Assembly (NCBI GenBank): GCA_006176705.1
Contig: QRFJ01004177.1
Coordinates: 1-64,000 of the forward strand
Source of the DNA: Cocos nucifera
Taxonomy: Eukaryota; Streptophyta; Magnoliopsida; Arecales; Arecaceae
Length of the DNA: 64,000 nt
Direction: 5' to 3'
Part shown: positions 11,146-22,133 of the stretch, one piece after another
Layout of the letters: each line of letters opens with the position of its first letter
Position numbering within the stretch: position 1 is the stretch's first letter
Made by a program: the position numbers and the translations under genes
The notes under the pieces: model-generated
The model's database searches: none
The model's input: only the letters and a program-made list of their open reading frames with translations
Told to the model about the DNA's origin: nothing

Positions 11146-12430
11146 TCAAAGATAATATTCCTGCTGATCACTGACTTCTATGCCTGAGAGTCCCATAGTA
11201 GGTACCCCTTGACTCCTTGTGGATACCCTATGAATGTCATCTTTTGAGATTTTGGGCTCCACATGTGCATAGGGTGTGCAACCGAAGACTTTCAGGTGGC
11301 CAAGCTCCACCTTCTTTCCACTCCAGACCTCTTTTAGAATGCCTCCATTCAGCTTATAATGAGGGAACTTGTTCATAAGAAAATAAGAAAAAGTTAGAGC
11401 ATCATCCCAAAAGAACTTTGGGAGTGATGTCTGCAGCCTCAAACTCTATGCCTTCTCAGTTAGTATCCGATTCATCCTCTCTACGACACCATTCTGTTGG
11501 GGAGTCATCCTCACCGTGTAATGGCATTTGATGCCATTTTTCTTATAGTACCTCCTGAACTCTAGGCTAGTATACTCCCCTCCATTGTCCGACCTCAGAC
11601 ACTTTACCTATCTTCCTGACTCCTCTACTTCAACTCTTTAGGCTTTGAATCGGGCAAACACCTCTAATTTTTCTCTAATCAGATAAACCCACACCTTCCT
11701 TGAGAAATCATCAATGAATGTAACAAAGTATTTTGCCCCACCTCTAGCTGATACAGGAGCTGGTCCCCACACATCCGAGTGCACTAAATTCAGTACTTTC
11801 TCGCTGCACTTGGTACTTCTGGCAAACTTCATCCTATGTTGTTTGCCAAAGATACATGGCTCATAAAGATCTATGCCCTCCTTTTGAACTAGGATCATAC
11901 TTCTTCTGCTTAGTTCTATGAGCCCACGGTCACTCGTATGATCCATCCAGAAGTGTCACAATTGATATAAAATCTACTCCTCCTGTGCCGCTGCTAGCAC
12001 CTCTATACTATTATTTACCATTGAGCCTTCCATTTTGTAAAGATTATTGCTCAATCTTCTATCTCTCATCACCCCCAAAGCTTCCTTGAAAATTTTCAGA
12101 TATCTACTCCCAGCCTGGCTACTAAAAGCATAACCCTGCTCCTTCAAGTAGCCCAAAGAAATCAAATTTTTTTTCAACTTTGATACATGCCTGACATTTG
12201 ATAATGTACGAATGATCCCATCATACATCCTCATCCTGATAGAGCTAATTCTAGCTATTTTGCACGGATGATCATCTCTAAGGCTGACACTTTCACCATC
12301 GATCTTCTGGTAGGTAGCAAACCACTCTTGATGAGAAGTATAGTGGTGCAAGCATGCTGAATTTAATATCCACGTAGTATTACACTCTGTGGATCTATCT
12401 GATATAACTAGCAGATTTTCTCCACTGCTC
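11146..12430 (-). pseudogene. T protease and integrase
   Basis: The protease active site near 12355-12370 reads NSA instead of the expected DSA, so the catalytic aspartate is lost. GAG-pre-integrase shows the CIFGKQHR motif near 11850. The integrase core begins with NLVHSDVWGP near 11780, and its C-terminal part (FGCTPYAHV) lies near 11270. The frame is broken between 11640 and 11440. Confidence 0.85.
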
Positions 12431-13218
12431 ACAGAAGCTGTATCATGTCCCTTACTGGCCTTTCCTTTTTTTGATCTCAAAAGAGGACAATCTCTCCTCA
12501 GGTATCCAGGCTGATGATATTTATAACATTTCAATATCATCTTTCTCTGATCGCGAGACTTTGATCTGCCCTTGGATTTTTCTCTTGTCTTCTCCTTTGA
12601 TCTTTCCTATCTTTCGTTCACAGCCAAGATCTCAGACTTAGGGTCTCCCTTGTAGATCTTCTCCCTTTGCTCATATGATTTGAGCGCACCAACAACCTCT
12701 TCATAGTTTAGGATCTCCTTTCCATAAACTAGAGTTGTTATGAGACCATTATACGAACCTGAGAGAGAACATAATAGCAACAATGCCCGATCCTCCTCGT
12801 CAATCTTCACATCCAAACTCATCACCTCAGAACACACTTGATTGAACCTTTAGATATGTGCAACAAGATCTCTACCTTCGGGCATCCTCAGACTATAGAG
12901 CTATTTTTTCAACCATAGCTTGTTCGTCATGTTCTTTCCCATATACGTATTCTCCAATCTCTTTTAGAGCTCCTTTATCATAGTCTCTATGCAAACCTCG
13001 AGCAAAATCTAATCAGCCAAGCACATCTGGATTGGGCTAAAAGCAATTTTCTCCAGCTCTTTTCAATCCTCACCACTGATCTTTTCTGACCTTTCTTTTG
13101 TCAAGATCTTGTAGATCTTCTGTTGAACCAACAAGTCCTTTACTCTTTGCTGTCAAAGGATAAAGTTTTTCTTACCGTCGAACTTCTCAAAATCCATCTT
13201 GAATCTACTTGATCCCAT
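12430..13218 (-). pseudogene. T gag with degenerate zinc knuckle
   Basis: The frame starts at the ATG at 13216-13218 (MGSSRF). It contains the SYEQREK and LCSLSGSYN segments typical of the copia gag (UBN2-like) family near 12650-12780. The zinc knuckle at about 12480-12540 reads CYKYHQPGYLRRDC, so the second Cys and the His are both changed to Tyr. Several stops occur upstream of 12837. Confidence 0.82.
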
Positions 13219-13471
13219 GACTTCAAACAAGTTAAGAATAGATCCCTAACATCCTTCATGATCACACACCAATAAAACTACCCTTCATAGAAGATCTAAC
13301 TAGTCCTAGATCTTCTTTCCAAACTTCTATATCATCATTTCTTCATGTAAACAATCTCCACCTCAATCTAGAACAACCATGAAGCAAACTAGAAGTTTTA
13401 GGATAAAATATGGTGCAATAGATCCTGGATGTAGTAAATCCTAGATGTCTTTCTTTCTTCCATGCAACACC

Positions 13472-13483
13472 GCTCTGATATCA
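13472..13483 (-). promoter_or_regulatory. T primer-binding site (initiator Met tRNA type)
   Basis: The minus strand reads TGATATCAGAGC, one change from the plant Met-tRNA primer site TGGTATCAGAGC. It lies 5 bp from the LTR. Confidence 0.75.
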
Positions 13484-13488
13484 AATAT

Positions 13489-14176
13489 TGAAAATATGCG
13501 CTCTTCCTGCATGGATCGGTGTGGCTGTCGGTGATTAGCCGAGCAAGCAAGAACTTCTTAGAGATCTCTATGGAAGCATGATCAAATAAATTAAGAAATA
13601 GAGAAGAAGAGAAGAAGAGATTTTTGAAAAAAAAGAGCTTTTATTTAGTATATTTCAGCATACTTATAATCTTGACCTATTTTCAGTATATATACTTTAC
13701 AAAGGATCAAGCCCAAGCTCATAAAAAAACTTTCCAAATCCAAACAACCCACGTATACAAATAATAATCCGCAAAAATTGAGTCAGCTAACCTATGACTA
13801 GGTCGGCTCAGTCCCAAACTGAGCTGACCCAATTGTGTACCATGCTAATAGTCCAAAAATGCTGCTCTGAGACTGAGCGACCCAGTTGTATACCATGCTA
13901 ATAGTCCAAAAATGCTGCTCTCTATCTAAATTTTTCTCTAAAATCTAGTCGACCAAATTCTAGATTGAGCCGACTCAGTTCCCAACTGAGCCGGCTCAGT
14001 CTCAGAGTGAGCCAGCCCGACTCAGTTCCCAACTGAGCCGGCTCAGTCTCAGAGTGAGCCAGCCTAGTTTTTGAACTTTACTATGGAGATTGATTCTTCT
14101 TTCGACTCACTTCTATCTTTTCATGATCTATTTTCTCATGTTTCCAAGACTTGGGAGTGCCACTTCTCAGCAAATA
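13489..14176 (-). repeat. T 5' LTR, about 688 bp
   Basis: It is longer than its partner because of two local tandem duplications: a 53-bp period around 13827-13921 and a 47-bp period at 13971-14064. The right end is approximate. Confidence 0.75.
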
Positions 14177-14530
14177 GTCGGTGCGGATGGTGAAGTGCTT
14201 CAAGTCATAATAGTTCTAAAGAAATTCAAACTTATTGGAGGTCATCCGCATGTAGGTTGGTTTGTGTTGAGTCGGGGCTGAATTTATGTGGATGACGAGA
14301 TCTTTCTAGGAGACTAGAAGAAGTTTGACTGGATGGAGATCGACTGAGAGGAGTTTGCTTACCAACTAGGACGAGTTTGCCTGGAAGGAGTATGACTAGA
14401 GGAGTTCGTCCGAAAGGAGCATGATTGAAGGAGTTTATCTAGAAGAAGTGCAATTGGAGGAGTTCATTCAGAAGGAGTACAACTAAAGGAGTTCATCTGA
14501 AAGTAGTGCGACGGGAGGAGTGTGACTGGG
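14177..14530 (-). repeat. G0 5' LTR, second part, with minisatellite
   Basis: After the T insertion the gypsy LTR text resumes (GTCGGTGCGGATGGTGA, then a run of degenerate GGAGTTYG repeats at 14318-14530 with a period near 28 bp). The final part of the LTR is missing and the border with S is approximate. Confidence 0.65.
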
Positions 14531-14864
14531 GCTTAAGCCTGTCATTCATTTTTAGTCAAAGGATAAGGTCAAAATAACAGTAATTCTTCTTCATCATTCA
14601 AGATCATATCATCGAACTTCTATGTGCTTTCAAGAGGTTTTGCAGCATGAACTCGTCACTAAGGAGATCGATGAATCCCAACAGGGAGGAGGTTGGTGAC
14701 CAAGGGCTTTGGGCAAGAACTTCGACAGTGGCCGTTTTACCCATAACATAATCAGTTCGTGTGATCATAATTTTTAATTTTAGATTTAATAATTAGATTA
14801 TAAATTAGATATAATCTAAGAAATAATCTAAATATGTACATATAATCATATAATAATCAACCTA
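14531..14864 (-). other. S leader fragment
   Basis: This AT-rich stretch between the G0 remnant and the primer site has no convincing coding sequence. Its position next to the primer site makes it an untranslated leader. Confidence 0.55.
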
Positions 14865-14877
14865 GGCTCTGATACCA
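14865..14877 (-). promoter_or_regulatory. S primer-binding site (Met tRNA)
   Basis: The minus strand reads TGGTATCAGAGCC, an exact match to the plant initiator-Met primer site, two bases from the LTR. Confidence 0.85.
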
Positions 14878-14879
14878 AT

Positions 14880-17365
14880 TGAAGGAATCAGATCTAGGAT
14901 TTTAGGGCTAGATCTTAAAACTTTTTCAAGATCAGGCAATGGAAGACTAAAATAAATCAAAATTTATTCATAAAAAGTAAAGAACTTCTAGATCTAGGAT
15001 TCAATTATATGATTATAGCATGAGATTAAATCAAAAATTAAAAATATTAGAAAGAAAAATATGTTGATTATATCAACATGCATCTACAATACATCTAATC
15101 CAGGTATGTAATAATAGATCAGATCTATATTATCTATGCAAGTTAGATATTCTAACATGCTGATCCAGGCTGAAGGATGAAGCTCTAAGTCACACACGCA
15201 TCTGACCTCTAAGAGATGTCTGCACGAGCCCACGAACCTCGATCAGAAGTCTTATACAGAAAATCAGCATAGTATGCTAATACTATACTGATCCTTCTTC
15301 GACAGTCGATCCGGTGCTTCCTTCTTCTGAATTTGGACTCTTCCAAAAATCAAAAGAAAGAGGAGAGATTTTAAATCTAAGATACTCTCAAATAATCTCA
15401 AAAAGAGGAGGAGAAGAGTAGAACAAAGCAATCCTAGAAGAAGACCCTCTTTTTTTTCTCTATTCTCTTACCTAGATACCTAGATTAGTGTCTATGAAAA
15501 TCCCATGCCCAAGAGGTCTCTCATCCTGGTATTCACATGTCCAAAATTTCTATCCAAGATCTAGAATCTCTCCAAAAATTAGCCCAAAATTCATCCTATA
15601 TAATGAGATATAGAGGAGTCCTTGTTGGATCAAATTCTTAGACTAGGAAAGAACAAATATGGCAACTAGTTGGGGCGCCCAACACTTGGACGCCCCCTCC
15701 TTTCTTTTTGGTATGAACCACCAGAGAAAGGGGAACAAATTTTTTTCTTTTCCACCAAATAAATTATAGAGAAAATAGGGAGAATGGGCGACATGCATGG
15801 GAGGAATTTTAGTTTCCTAAAACTCTATCCAAAGGAAAGTTCAAATCAAATTCAAACTTTCTCCTTTGACTAGGTCCACAACTAATTTCCATAAAAGAGA
15901 GAAGAGAATCAAGTGGCATGTGAGAAGGCCTGGGTGAGAGTGGTTTTGATGCCAAAAATAAGAGAGAGTGGGCATGGGAAGGTATGGGATACAGGTGGCG
16001 CAAGATGGATCCTAGTCTTACTAGGATTCCATATTTGACTTGGTCAAATATGGTTTCTCAAATCGAATCAAATCAGAATTAACTCAACCAAATTAAGTTA
16101 GACCCTAATATAATTAAGAACTTAAGTAAATTAGATTAAATTATATTTAATTTTTATTTAATTTTCTAATCAAATTAGAAAATTGGGTTGACTCAAGTCC
16201 TAGTTGAGCTAGGACTAGTTCTTCCTTGTACTTGGCTTATCCAATAAATCAATTGAACTTAATCCAATCAAATCCAAACCAAATTTAATTAAATTATATT
16301 TAATTAGATTTATCTCAATCCCTTGACTTAATCAAATTAAGCTAATTAATAATTGAATTACTAATTGATCCTCTTGCAATATTTGCACTAGGTTAAACAT
16401 CAATCGTATTGATTGTTTAACCTTAGAATGATTCTTAATCGTTGATCAATCATCCAATCGGATCATGAACTCTAATGTGTATGATCCTATAGGTCTAAAC
16501 TTAAGCCAGTAGCTTAGTAATAAATTTATGTACCAGTCAAAGTGGCCATCTAGCAATGATACTCGACGGTCGGATAGGTCGAACGTGTAGAACAACATCC
16601 TTAGAACCTATGTGAATATAGTTTTCATATAATTCATTTCCTTGACCAAAATGCTTGTAGGATATCTTAGAGTTAAACTATCAACTCTGATCAGGCCGTC
16701 CACATTGTATTTTAAAATATCAAATCCATCTCATGGATTACTTTGGCTAAGATTTTGCTATATTGAAATATAGTGATACATTCTTCTCTAACTCTTGGAG
16801 TGGTCAATTTTATCTTGATCACACTCCAACATTGTAAGTACTTGACTATGCCCAGAAGCCTTCCGTTATTGAATTAGAAATTTAGTTAGTCCGATACTAA
16901 AGCATAGTGAGTTGCTTGCAAGCCATTGAGAGATCTAAGGGATACTTATACCTATATCCTATTAGAGACATTCTCGATAGTTAAATACTCTAGAGTTGAT
17001 CATATTCAGTACGATGTACCTCTACATCTCACCTGTATGTCATACCAGTGTCTCCATACTTCTTAGTTAAGAGGACAATCAACCTATATAGCATACAACG
17101 ATCTATGCTCGATAGATATTGTCGTCCTTATTAACAGCTTATCATTTGGTTGTGAATAATTTTAAGGACTAATTGATAAATTCTCTCTTTATTAAATCTA
17201 AATAATCCTAAGGACTTCATCACAACAATGGAGTTCATTAGAAGATGAAAGCTCATGATGAAAAATACCAAAAATATATTTTATTAATTAATAAATTAAT
17301 TATAATTATATTATAGCTCAACCATCAATAGACCGATGATTGGCTTTGGGATACATTTTCCAACA
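14880..17365 (-). repeat. S LTR, 2486 bp
   Basis: On the plus strand it starts TGAAGGAATC after the primer site and ends TTTTCCAACA, which in element orientation is TGTTGGAAAATG. A possible TATA stretch (TATATAATG at about 15597) lies in a suitable place. No coding sequence is seen. Confidence 0.75.
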
Positions 17366-17414
17366 CATCCTCTACTTTCCATTTGCCTTGTTGGCAAGAA
17401 CTACATTTATGATT
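17366..17414 (-). other. 49-bp stub between S LTR and G1 LTR
   Basis: On the minus strand it ends in the purine-rich GGAAAGTAGAGGATG directly before the S LTR start. It could therefore be the 3' end of another S internal region with its polypurine tract. Confidence 0.35.
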
Positions 17415-18174
17415 TGTTGGTGCAAAATCTAGCTGCCGTCGAAGAAGTGCTGGAGTCGGAGAAGACGAGATCGTCACTGGTGACCTACAAAATAAGTCTC
17501 ATCCAGAGCCCGAGGTGGTGGCTCTAGCAAGACCCTCCGACGGTCAAGTTAGCTTTTTCGACGAACAGAAATGGAGTGCTCAATCAAGAAGCTTGCAGAG
17601 TTTCGAAAAGGAAAAAAGAGCCTAGAGAAAATGTATTCGGAGGGTCCCTTTTCTAGACGGAGTCTGTAACAAACTGATACTGACAGTCATAACTATCGGA
17701 TAGTGGGCCGCTTGGGGCCACGTTGAGTTTGTTATGGAGGATAGTATTTGTTGTCGCTAGGTGCCAGTCTATTTAAGATTTAATAGTCAAAGTTTGGAGG
17801 GATAGATGTCGGTTGGTGATGACCTTTGAGCTATATCAATTTTAGAGGAGTTCGAACTCCTCTGAGGTAGTCCGGATATGGGTCGGTTCTTACCATGTGC
17901 GGGATCAGACTCGTGTGGAGACCTTCCTAGATGATTGCAGGGAGTTTGGCCGCTGGAGGGGTCCGAAAGGGGTTCAGCTGTTGGAGTAGTTCGAAAGAAG
18001 TTTGACCATTGGAGGAGTTGGAGGAGTTCGACTGCTAAAAAAATTCGAAAGGGGTTTGATCACTGGAGAAGTTCCAAGAGAAATAATTTCCGATCGAAGC
18101 TCTTCTATGATTATCAATTATATTAGGCTAAGCATCAGACTGGACTTCGATGGTAGCAGGGTTTATGCCCAACA
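17415..18174 (-). repeat. G1 3' LTR, 760 bp
   Basis: TGTTGG at the left and CCAACA at the right are perfect inverted ends. The adjoining sequence beyond 18174 is conserved next to the LTR end at 44589, as expected for the region with the polypurine tract. Confidence 0.9.
17935..18075 (-). repeat. Degenerate minisatellite in G1 3' LTR
   Basis: About five copies of a unit like GGAGTTCGACYRCTGGA..AAGG, 28-29 bp long. It corresponds to seven copies in the G1 5' LTR at 44305-44490. Confidence 0.6.
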
Positions 18175-18759
18175 ATAATCTCCTTACTTTCGAGTTTGAA
18201 ATTTGAAGGAAGAAAGAAAAAAGATGACAGTCGAAGTCCGGTCCTGAATTTTCATGCTTGTAAGGATGAGATGTTTTAGTGTTTACCATACTAGCATCGA
18301 AGCTTTCTAAGTCTGAAATGAGTTCAAAAAGATGGCCCTTCGAATCTCCCATCGAAACTCTACCCCAGGTATGGTGCCATAAAGACTCCACCCATCGCCG
18401 CTCCTCTATCATGATGAGTGGGACACGTGGCACGCGCTGACCGACCGAAGTCGATCTATAATCATAACTGCCTTGGGTTACCTCTGGCTATTTTAGGCTT
18501 TCTCCTATTATTTGAAAGTCATTCCTGTCCGAGTCTTCTCCTTCCTTCAGCCCCCATCCATCATCTTCTCAAGGGTCTTAATCTTCTCTCCCCTTCCCGA
18601 GCTTCGGACATCCTTTCTATTGGTCCTTATCGCGTCCATCATCCATTCATTCTCCCTGGATGGTTTAGGTCAGTTTTCTAACCCTTCCCTTAGGTTATTT
18701 GTGCTTATCACTTCTGGCTCCTTGCTTTTTTGATTTTTTGGTTGCAACCTTTGCCCTAC

Positions 18760-18770
18760 ATATATATATT
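18760..18770 (+). promoter_or_regulatory. Candidate TATA element for antisense gene
   Basis: ATATATATATT lies about 130 bp before the first exon of the antisense gene. In G2 the matching spot at 45180-45195 is a longer TA run. A promoter is an inference. Confidence 0.35.
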
Positions 18771-19561
18771 TGTAGGGTTTTTCTTGGGGTTTAATCTCGA
18801 TCTAAATATCTTTCGAAACCTCTCACTCCATTGGTTCATGGGGCTTGTCCGGACCGACCTTCTTTAACTCGGCAACTCTGGACGAGGTAGAACCTAGGAA
18901 CATGTCCCACTCATCTTTTGCTTTAGACACCATCTCATCCATCCTTATCTTGGATGATCTTTTTCTGATCTGAATCTAATATGGAATCCCTCCAGAGTAT
19001 GACCTTGAACTCCCTAGCTTCGACGATCGAGTTAGCTCTCCTTCGTTGGTCAGTTTTGTTTGTACTTAGAAGCTTTGTGCACTGGACTTAGGCTCCTGCT
19101 ACCCCCATTCGTAGTTGTCCTTTTCTAATTTTTAAACATCTCCTTCACATCTATCATACCGAACTTCTTTTGGTTCATCATAGGTTTCCTCTTCCTCTAT
19201 CGATTGACCGAAGTCCAACCGATCATTTCACTGTTTAGGAATTTCTATACCTTCAAGTGCCATCCTTCCATGAAGGATTGGTGGTACTTTTCTCTCAAGT
19301 CAGCAAGAAGGTGTTATTTAAAGGCGCCCCTTCTTCCATTCATAACTGAAAGGAAAAGTTTTTTTGTACATTGCTCGACCTTGCAATTGGGTCTTCCTTC
19401 ATAGGATTATATTAGAGAGTCAGTTCACCGAGCTCCTAGCTTAGACGGAGCCAATCTTGATTCCTCCAATAAACATAAGGTGTACCGTGCTCCTCTTCTT
19501 TCCGACCTTCTAAAAAAATAGATCTTGTTCAACCTAAATCTGAGTCCCCGCGATCCTGCTA

Positions 19562-19639
19562 GTACATATTTTGATTTTTGAATCCACATGGTTTCGCATA
19601 CGTGTATTGCTACTAACCATGCTTCTTTTTCTATTATAG
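19562..19639 (+). other. Intron 1 of antisense gene
   Basis: GTACAT at the start, CTACTAAC 24-31 nt before the end and TTTTTCTATTATAG at the end fit plant splice signals. G2 has the same 78-bp intron at 45993-46070, where the exon joint restores a GAG codon. Confidence 0.65.
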
Positions 19640-20132
19640 AGATAGATGCACAAGCTACCGAGATGCTTAGCAAAGGGATTTACACCAAGAAGAGGAAAGG
19701 GAAGGCTTAAAATGATGGCTTAAAGAGGGCAAAGGTCGATGTTTCTAGCTCCAAAGTTACTACCTCCACTACCGCTGCATCCGAGGTCATCGCCAGCATT
19801 GAGACTGTCCTAACTGCCAAGGTTGGCATCGCTGGCGTGGGCTTGATGCCTTCGATGCCCTCACGTCCCTCTGATGGGGATCGAATTTTGGAGCTCCCTA
19901 TCAAGAAAGGGATAGGGAGGAAAGAAAAAAGAAAGCCATTGCGAAGACATCCTGTAAGGCTCGCCTAGGCGGACCGGATGGCGACGGTAGCGAAAGAGGG
20001 GAGGACCCCTTCGACAACCCATAGGTCATCCAGGATCTCACTGACAGGTTTGCCATGTCTGAGGTGGTTGACCAGATGGCCAACCTGGACCCATGATAGC
20101 TCGTCTGGGGTTCTCTCGGAACCATCCTCAAG

Positions 20133-20221
20133 GTGATTGCTCCGTTGCTCGACTCTTTCTCTTCTTTTCTATTTTTTTCTTCTCTCCCTATTTTTTTTTT
20201 AACACCAACCATTTGTTGCAG
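20133..20221 (+). other. Intron 2 of antisense gene
   Basis: CTCAAG/GTGATT at the donor and a T-rich tract ending TTGTTGCAG at the acceptor. The joint is in phase 0 and joins GTILK to SDHQMLTH. Confidence 0.65.
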
Positions 20222-20813
20222 TCGGATCATCAGATGCTCACCCACATCAAGAGGGTGCATCATCAGGAGGCGGAGGCACAGAAGGCCCAGGAGGACCTTC
20301 AAGCCATGAACTGTCATCTTCAAGAGAGGGTCGACGAGGTAGAGCACCTTGCCAAGGAGAAGGCGGTGGATATTAGAAGTCTTCAGGGTACGCTCCACCA
20401 AGAGGAGTTCATCTCGATCGAACTAAAGGCTGCATTTAGTTTGGCTAGGAAGCATTTGAGCTCTATGAAGGCAGGATAGCCCAGAGGTTCCCCAAGCTCG
20501 ACCTCAACTTTCTGGAGGAGGAGGAAGACAACGTGGATGCAGGACCGTCTAATGCCACAATCGACCCTACCTTCGATGAGCTCGCTTCTGGCCCATTAGA
20601 ACCTACCGCAGAGGTGTCCGAACCAATTCGAGAATCTGAGGAGACCGAGAGCGATCTGGCTCCACCCTCCATCATCCCTTTTGAGGTTGAGATCCTCGAG
20701 TAGTTGTACATTTTTTTTTTCTTTTTTTTATGCTGATGTATTTAAAAACATCCAAGTAAATGAAAGACAAATTTTTTTCTAGCCTTACACTTTGTGTTGT
20801 CGTTTGCATGGTT

Positions 20814-21737
20814 CAGAATGCTCTTGATGACCTAGGTCATGACTCCCCTCTTCTAGTTGATGCCGATCCTTTGCCCTATAGAGTTTTGATTAGACCACTA
20901 GTTAGGAGCTTGAAGAAGGAGGTTCATCGCTTGAAGAAGAAGTTGAGAAAAATTGAGGATGATCTCCAAGAATCAAGGAAGAATGCTTCAGAGGCAATTA
21001 TCGAAGTTACCCACCTCGGGAACCTACACAGGAAGGACTCCACCAATTTTAGCATTCAGAAGGATAGCTTCGAGAAAGAAATGGCCGAATTGAGAAGAAG
21101 CGTCAGCAACAAGTCTTGGGAGTTAATGGCAAAGATCAGCTCCCTTGAGATCGACTTGATGGCGGCGAAGGAAAAAATTCAACTGCTGGAGGAAAGTTTA
21201 TCATGGTCTACCAACAGGACCCAGTATGATTGGGACTGATCCAAAAGGTTCCCCAAACTTTAGAAGCAGCTTCATGATGCCGAAGCCTAGCATAATGAAT
21301 ATAAGCTAACTTGGTCGAAGAAGATGACCAAGCTTGAGCATGAGCTCCGAGCAGCTAACAGAGAGATGAGCCATCTCTAGCAATAATTGGCTAATGGTCG
21401 GTGGACTATCTCTAGTGGAGAGTTGGAGGAGATTGCCTTCTTGAAGAAGGCCATCGGCGAGCTTTCAGAGGCTATCGGGGTGGAGAAAGCTAAAGTTCAA
21501 TGGTTGAAGCTCCAACTGATCTGTGAGCATCAAGCCATGCAGGATGCAGAGACCGACGCCAAGATCCTAAGGAGGCGGCAGTGGAAGCTCGAGGGCCAGT
21601 TCGAGCATATTAATAGGGTGTACATAGATAATTTGTATAAAAAGAAAGAACTTGAGGAGGAAATCATTAGGTTGAAGCAGGCCTTGGTGATGGCTGACAT
21701 CGATGACCCAAAGCTTGAGGAGTCCAGTTCGTCTTAA
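20814..21737 (+). pseudogene. Second antisense coiled-coil ORF of G1
   Basis: One plus-strand reading frame runs from a good acceptor site (GCATGGTTCAG ending at 20813) to a stop at 21735-21737, with internal stops between 21237 and 21387. It starts NALDDLGHDSP and is almost wholly charged heptad sequence (KKEVHRLKKKLRKIEDDL, later ELEEEIIRLKQAL), ending in a short Ser tail. It is probably a long coiled coil, about 300 residues in all. It could be a further exon of the upstream gene or a separate ORF. I do not recognise a specific function. Confidence 0.55.
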
Positions 21738-22021
21738 GGCTTTGCCTCTTTTTATATGTTATTTTTATTTTTTTTTATAATCGACCTTGTCGATCCCTAC
21801 CATGTTGGCTTTCTTGTAATATATAGTCGGTTTGGCCAACCTTCATCCTACTTGTAATACATTTAAACCTATAATAATACCTTGTCCGTCGTTGCCTTAT
21901 GTGAATGCAATGCTCGCCTTCAATCCTTCTATCTTTTTTTTGTAATCGATCTTGCCGATCCCTTGTCCGTCGTTGCCTCATGTGGATGCGATTCTCACTT
22001 TTAATCCTTCTATCTTTTTTT
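21738..22021 (+). other. T-rich spacer after antisense ORFs
   Basis: Low-complexity sequence with two related copies of about 80-110 bp (TAATCGAYCTTGYCGATCCC, then a word starting TTGTCCGTCGTTGCC). No coding sequence. It may hold the antisense gene terminator. Confidence 0.45.
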
Positions 22022-22133
22022 TTTTATAATTAGGGCTTCTCCCCTCATCTTGCCTAAAATGAACGAGATCTTCGACTTTGCTCATGTTAGGATGAGGTTC
22101 TCCTCCTATTTCAAATAGGCTGTAAGGGCATAT
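22022..22133 (-). repeat. 115-bp repeat, first copy, left of A2
   Basis: One copy of the unit (CTAAAATGAA, GACTTTGCTCA, GTTAGGATGAGGTTCTCCTC) ends exactly where the A2 LTR begins. Five more copies follow A2 at 37561. Confidence 0.85.

Larger units (their letters stand above)
8585..14176 (-). mobile_element. T: Ty1/copia element, Tork/TNT1-like, nearly complete but decayed
   Basis: Two related LTRs (8585-9177 and 13489-14176) flank RNase H, RT, integrase, protease and gag in minus order, with a Met-tRNA primer site next to the right LTR. The lineage is inferred from the gag wording and the CIFGKQHR motif before integrase. It sits inside the G0 LTR. I could not find a clean target-site duplication (GGTGT on the left, GGTGC a few bases off on the right). 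Confidence 0.88.
7185..14530 (-). mobile_element. G0: truncated Ty3/gypsy remnant, split by element T
   Basis: A gypsy gag start and a 5' LTR in minus orientation are visible. The LTR (8162-8584) is interrupted by element T and resumes at about 14177-14530, where the GGAGTTCG-type minisatellite of this LTR family continues. The internal region is cut near 7185. The sequence is related to G1 but clearly more diverged. Confidence 0.75.
14531..17365 (-). mobile_element. S: third copia family, leader plus LTR only
   Basis: A long LTR (14880-17365) has a Met-tRNA primer site and about 330 bp of untranslated leader on its internal (lower) side. The coding region is absent. The leader is cut near 14531 by the G0 remnant. 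Confidence 0.75.
18902..20703 (+). pseudogene. Antisense gene of G1, PF04195-like, with two introns
   Basis: This gene runs on the plus strand, against gag-pol, between integrase and 3' LTR. Exon 1 (18902-19561) opens MSHSSFALD and contains a segment around 19150-19340 (RLTEVQP..SLFRNFYTFKCHPS, DWWYFS) that resembles the putative gypsy-type transposon domain PF04195. Intron 1 (19562-19639, 78 bp) has GT, a CTACTAAC branch site and a TATAG end. Exon 2 reaches 20132, and intron 2 (20133-20221, 89 bp) is GT-AG with a long pyrimidine tract. Exon 3 is coiled coil followed by an acidic tail and a stop at 20701-20703. Stops and one frameshift near 20460 break it. The function is unknown. Confidence 0.7.

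Noticed and set aside
8580..14185. GGTGT/GGTGC as target-site duplication of element T
   Set aside because: The right copy is several bases from the LTR end and has one change, so I do not claim it.
20814..21737. Host coiled-coil (SMC-like) gene
   Set aside because: It lies between an antisense transposon gene and the gypsy tandem repeats, in the same place expected of element sequence, and carries internal stops.
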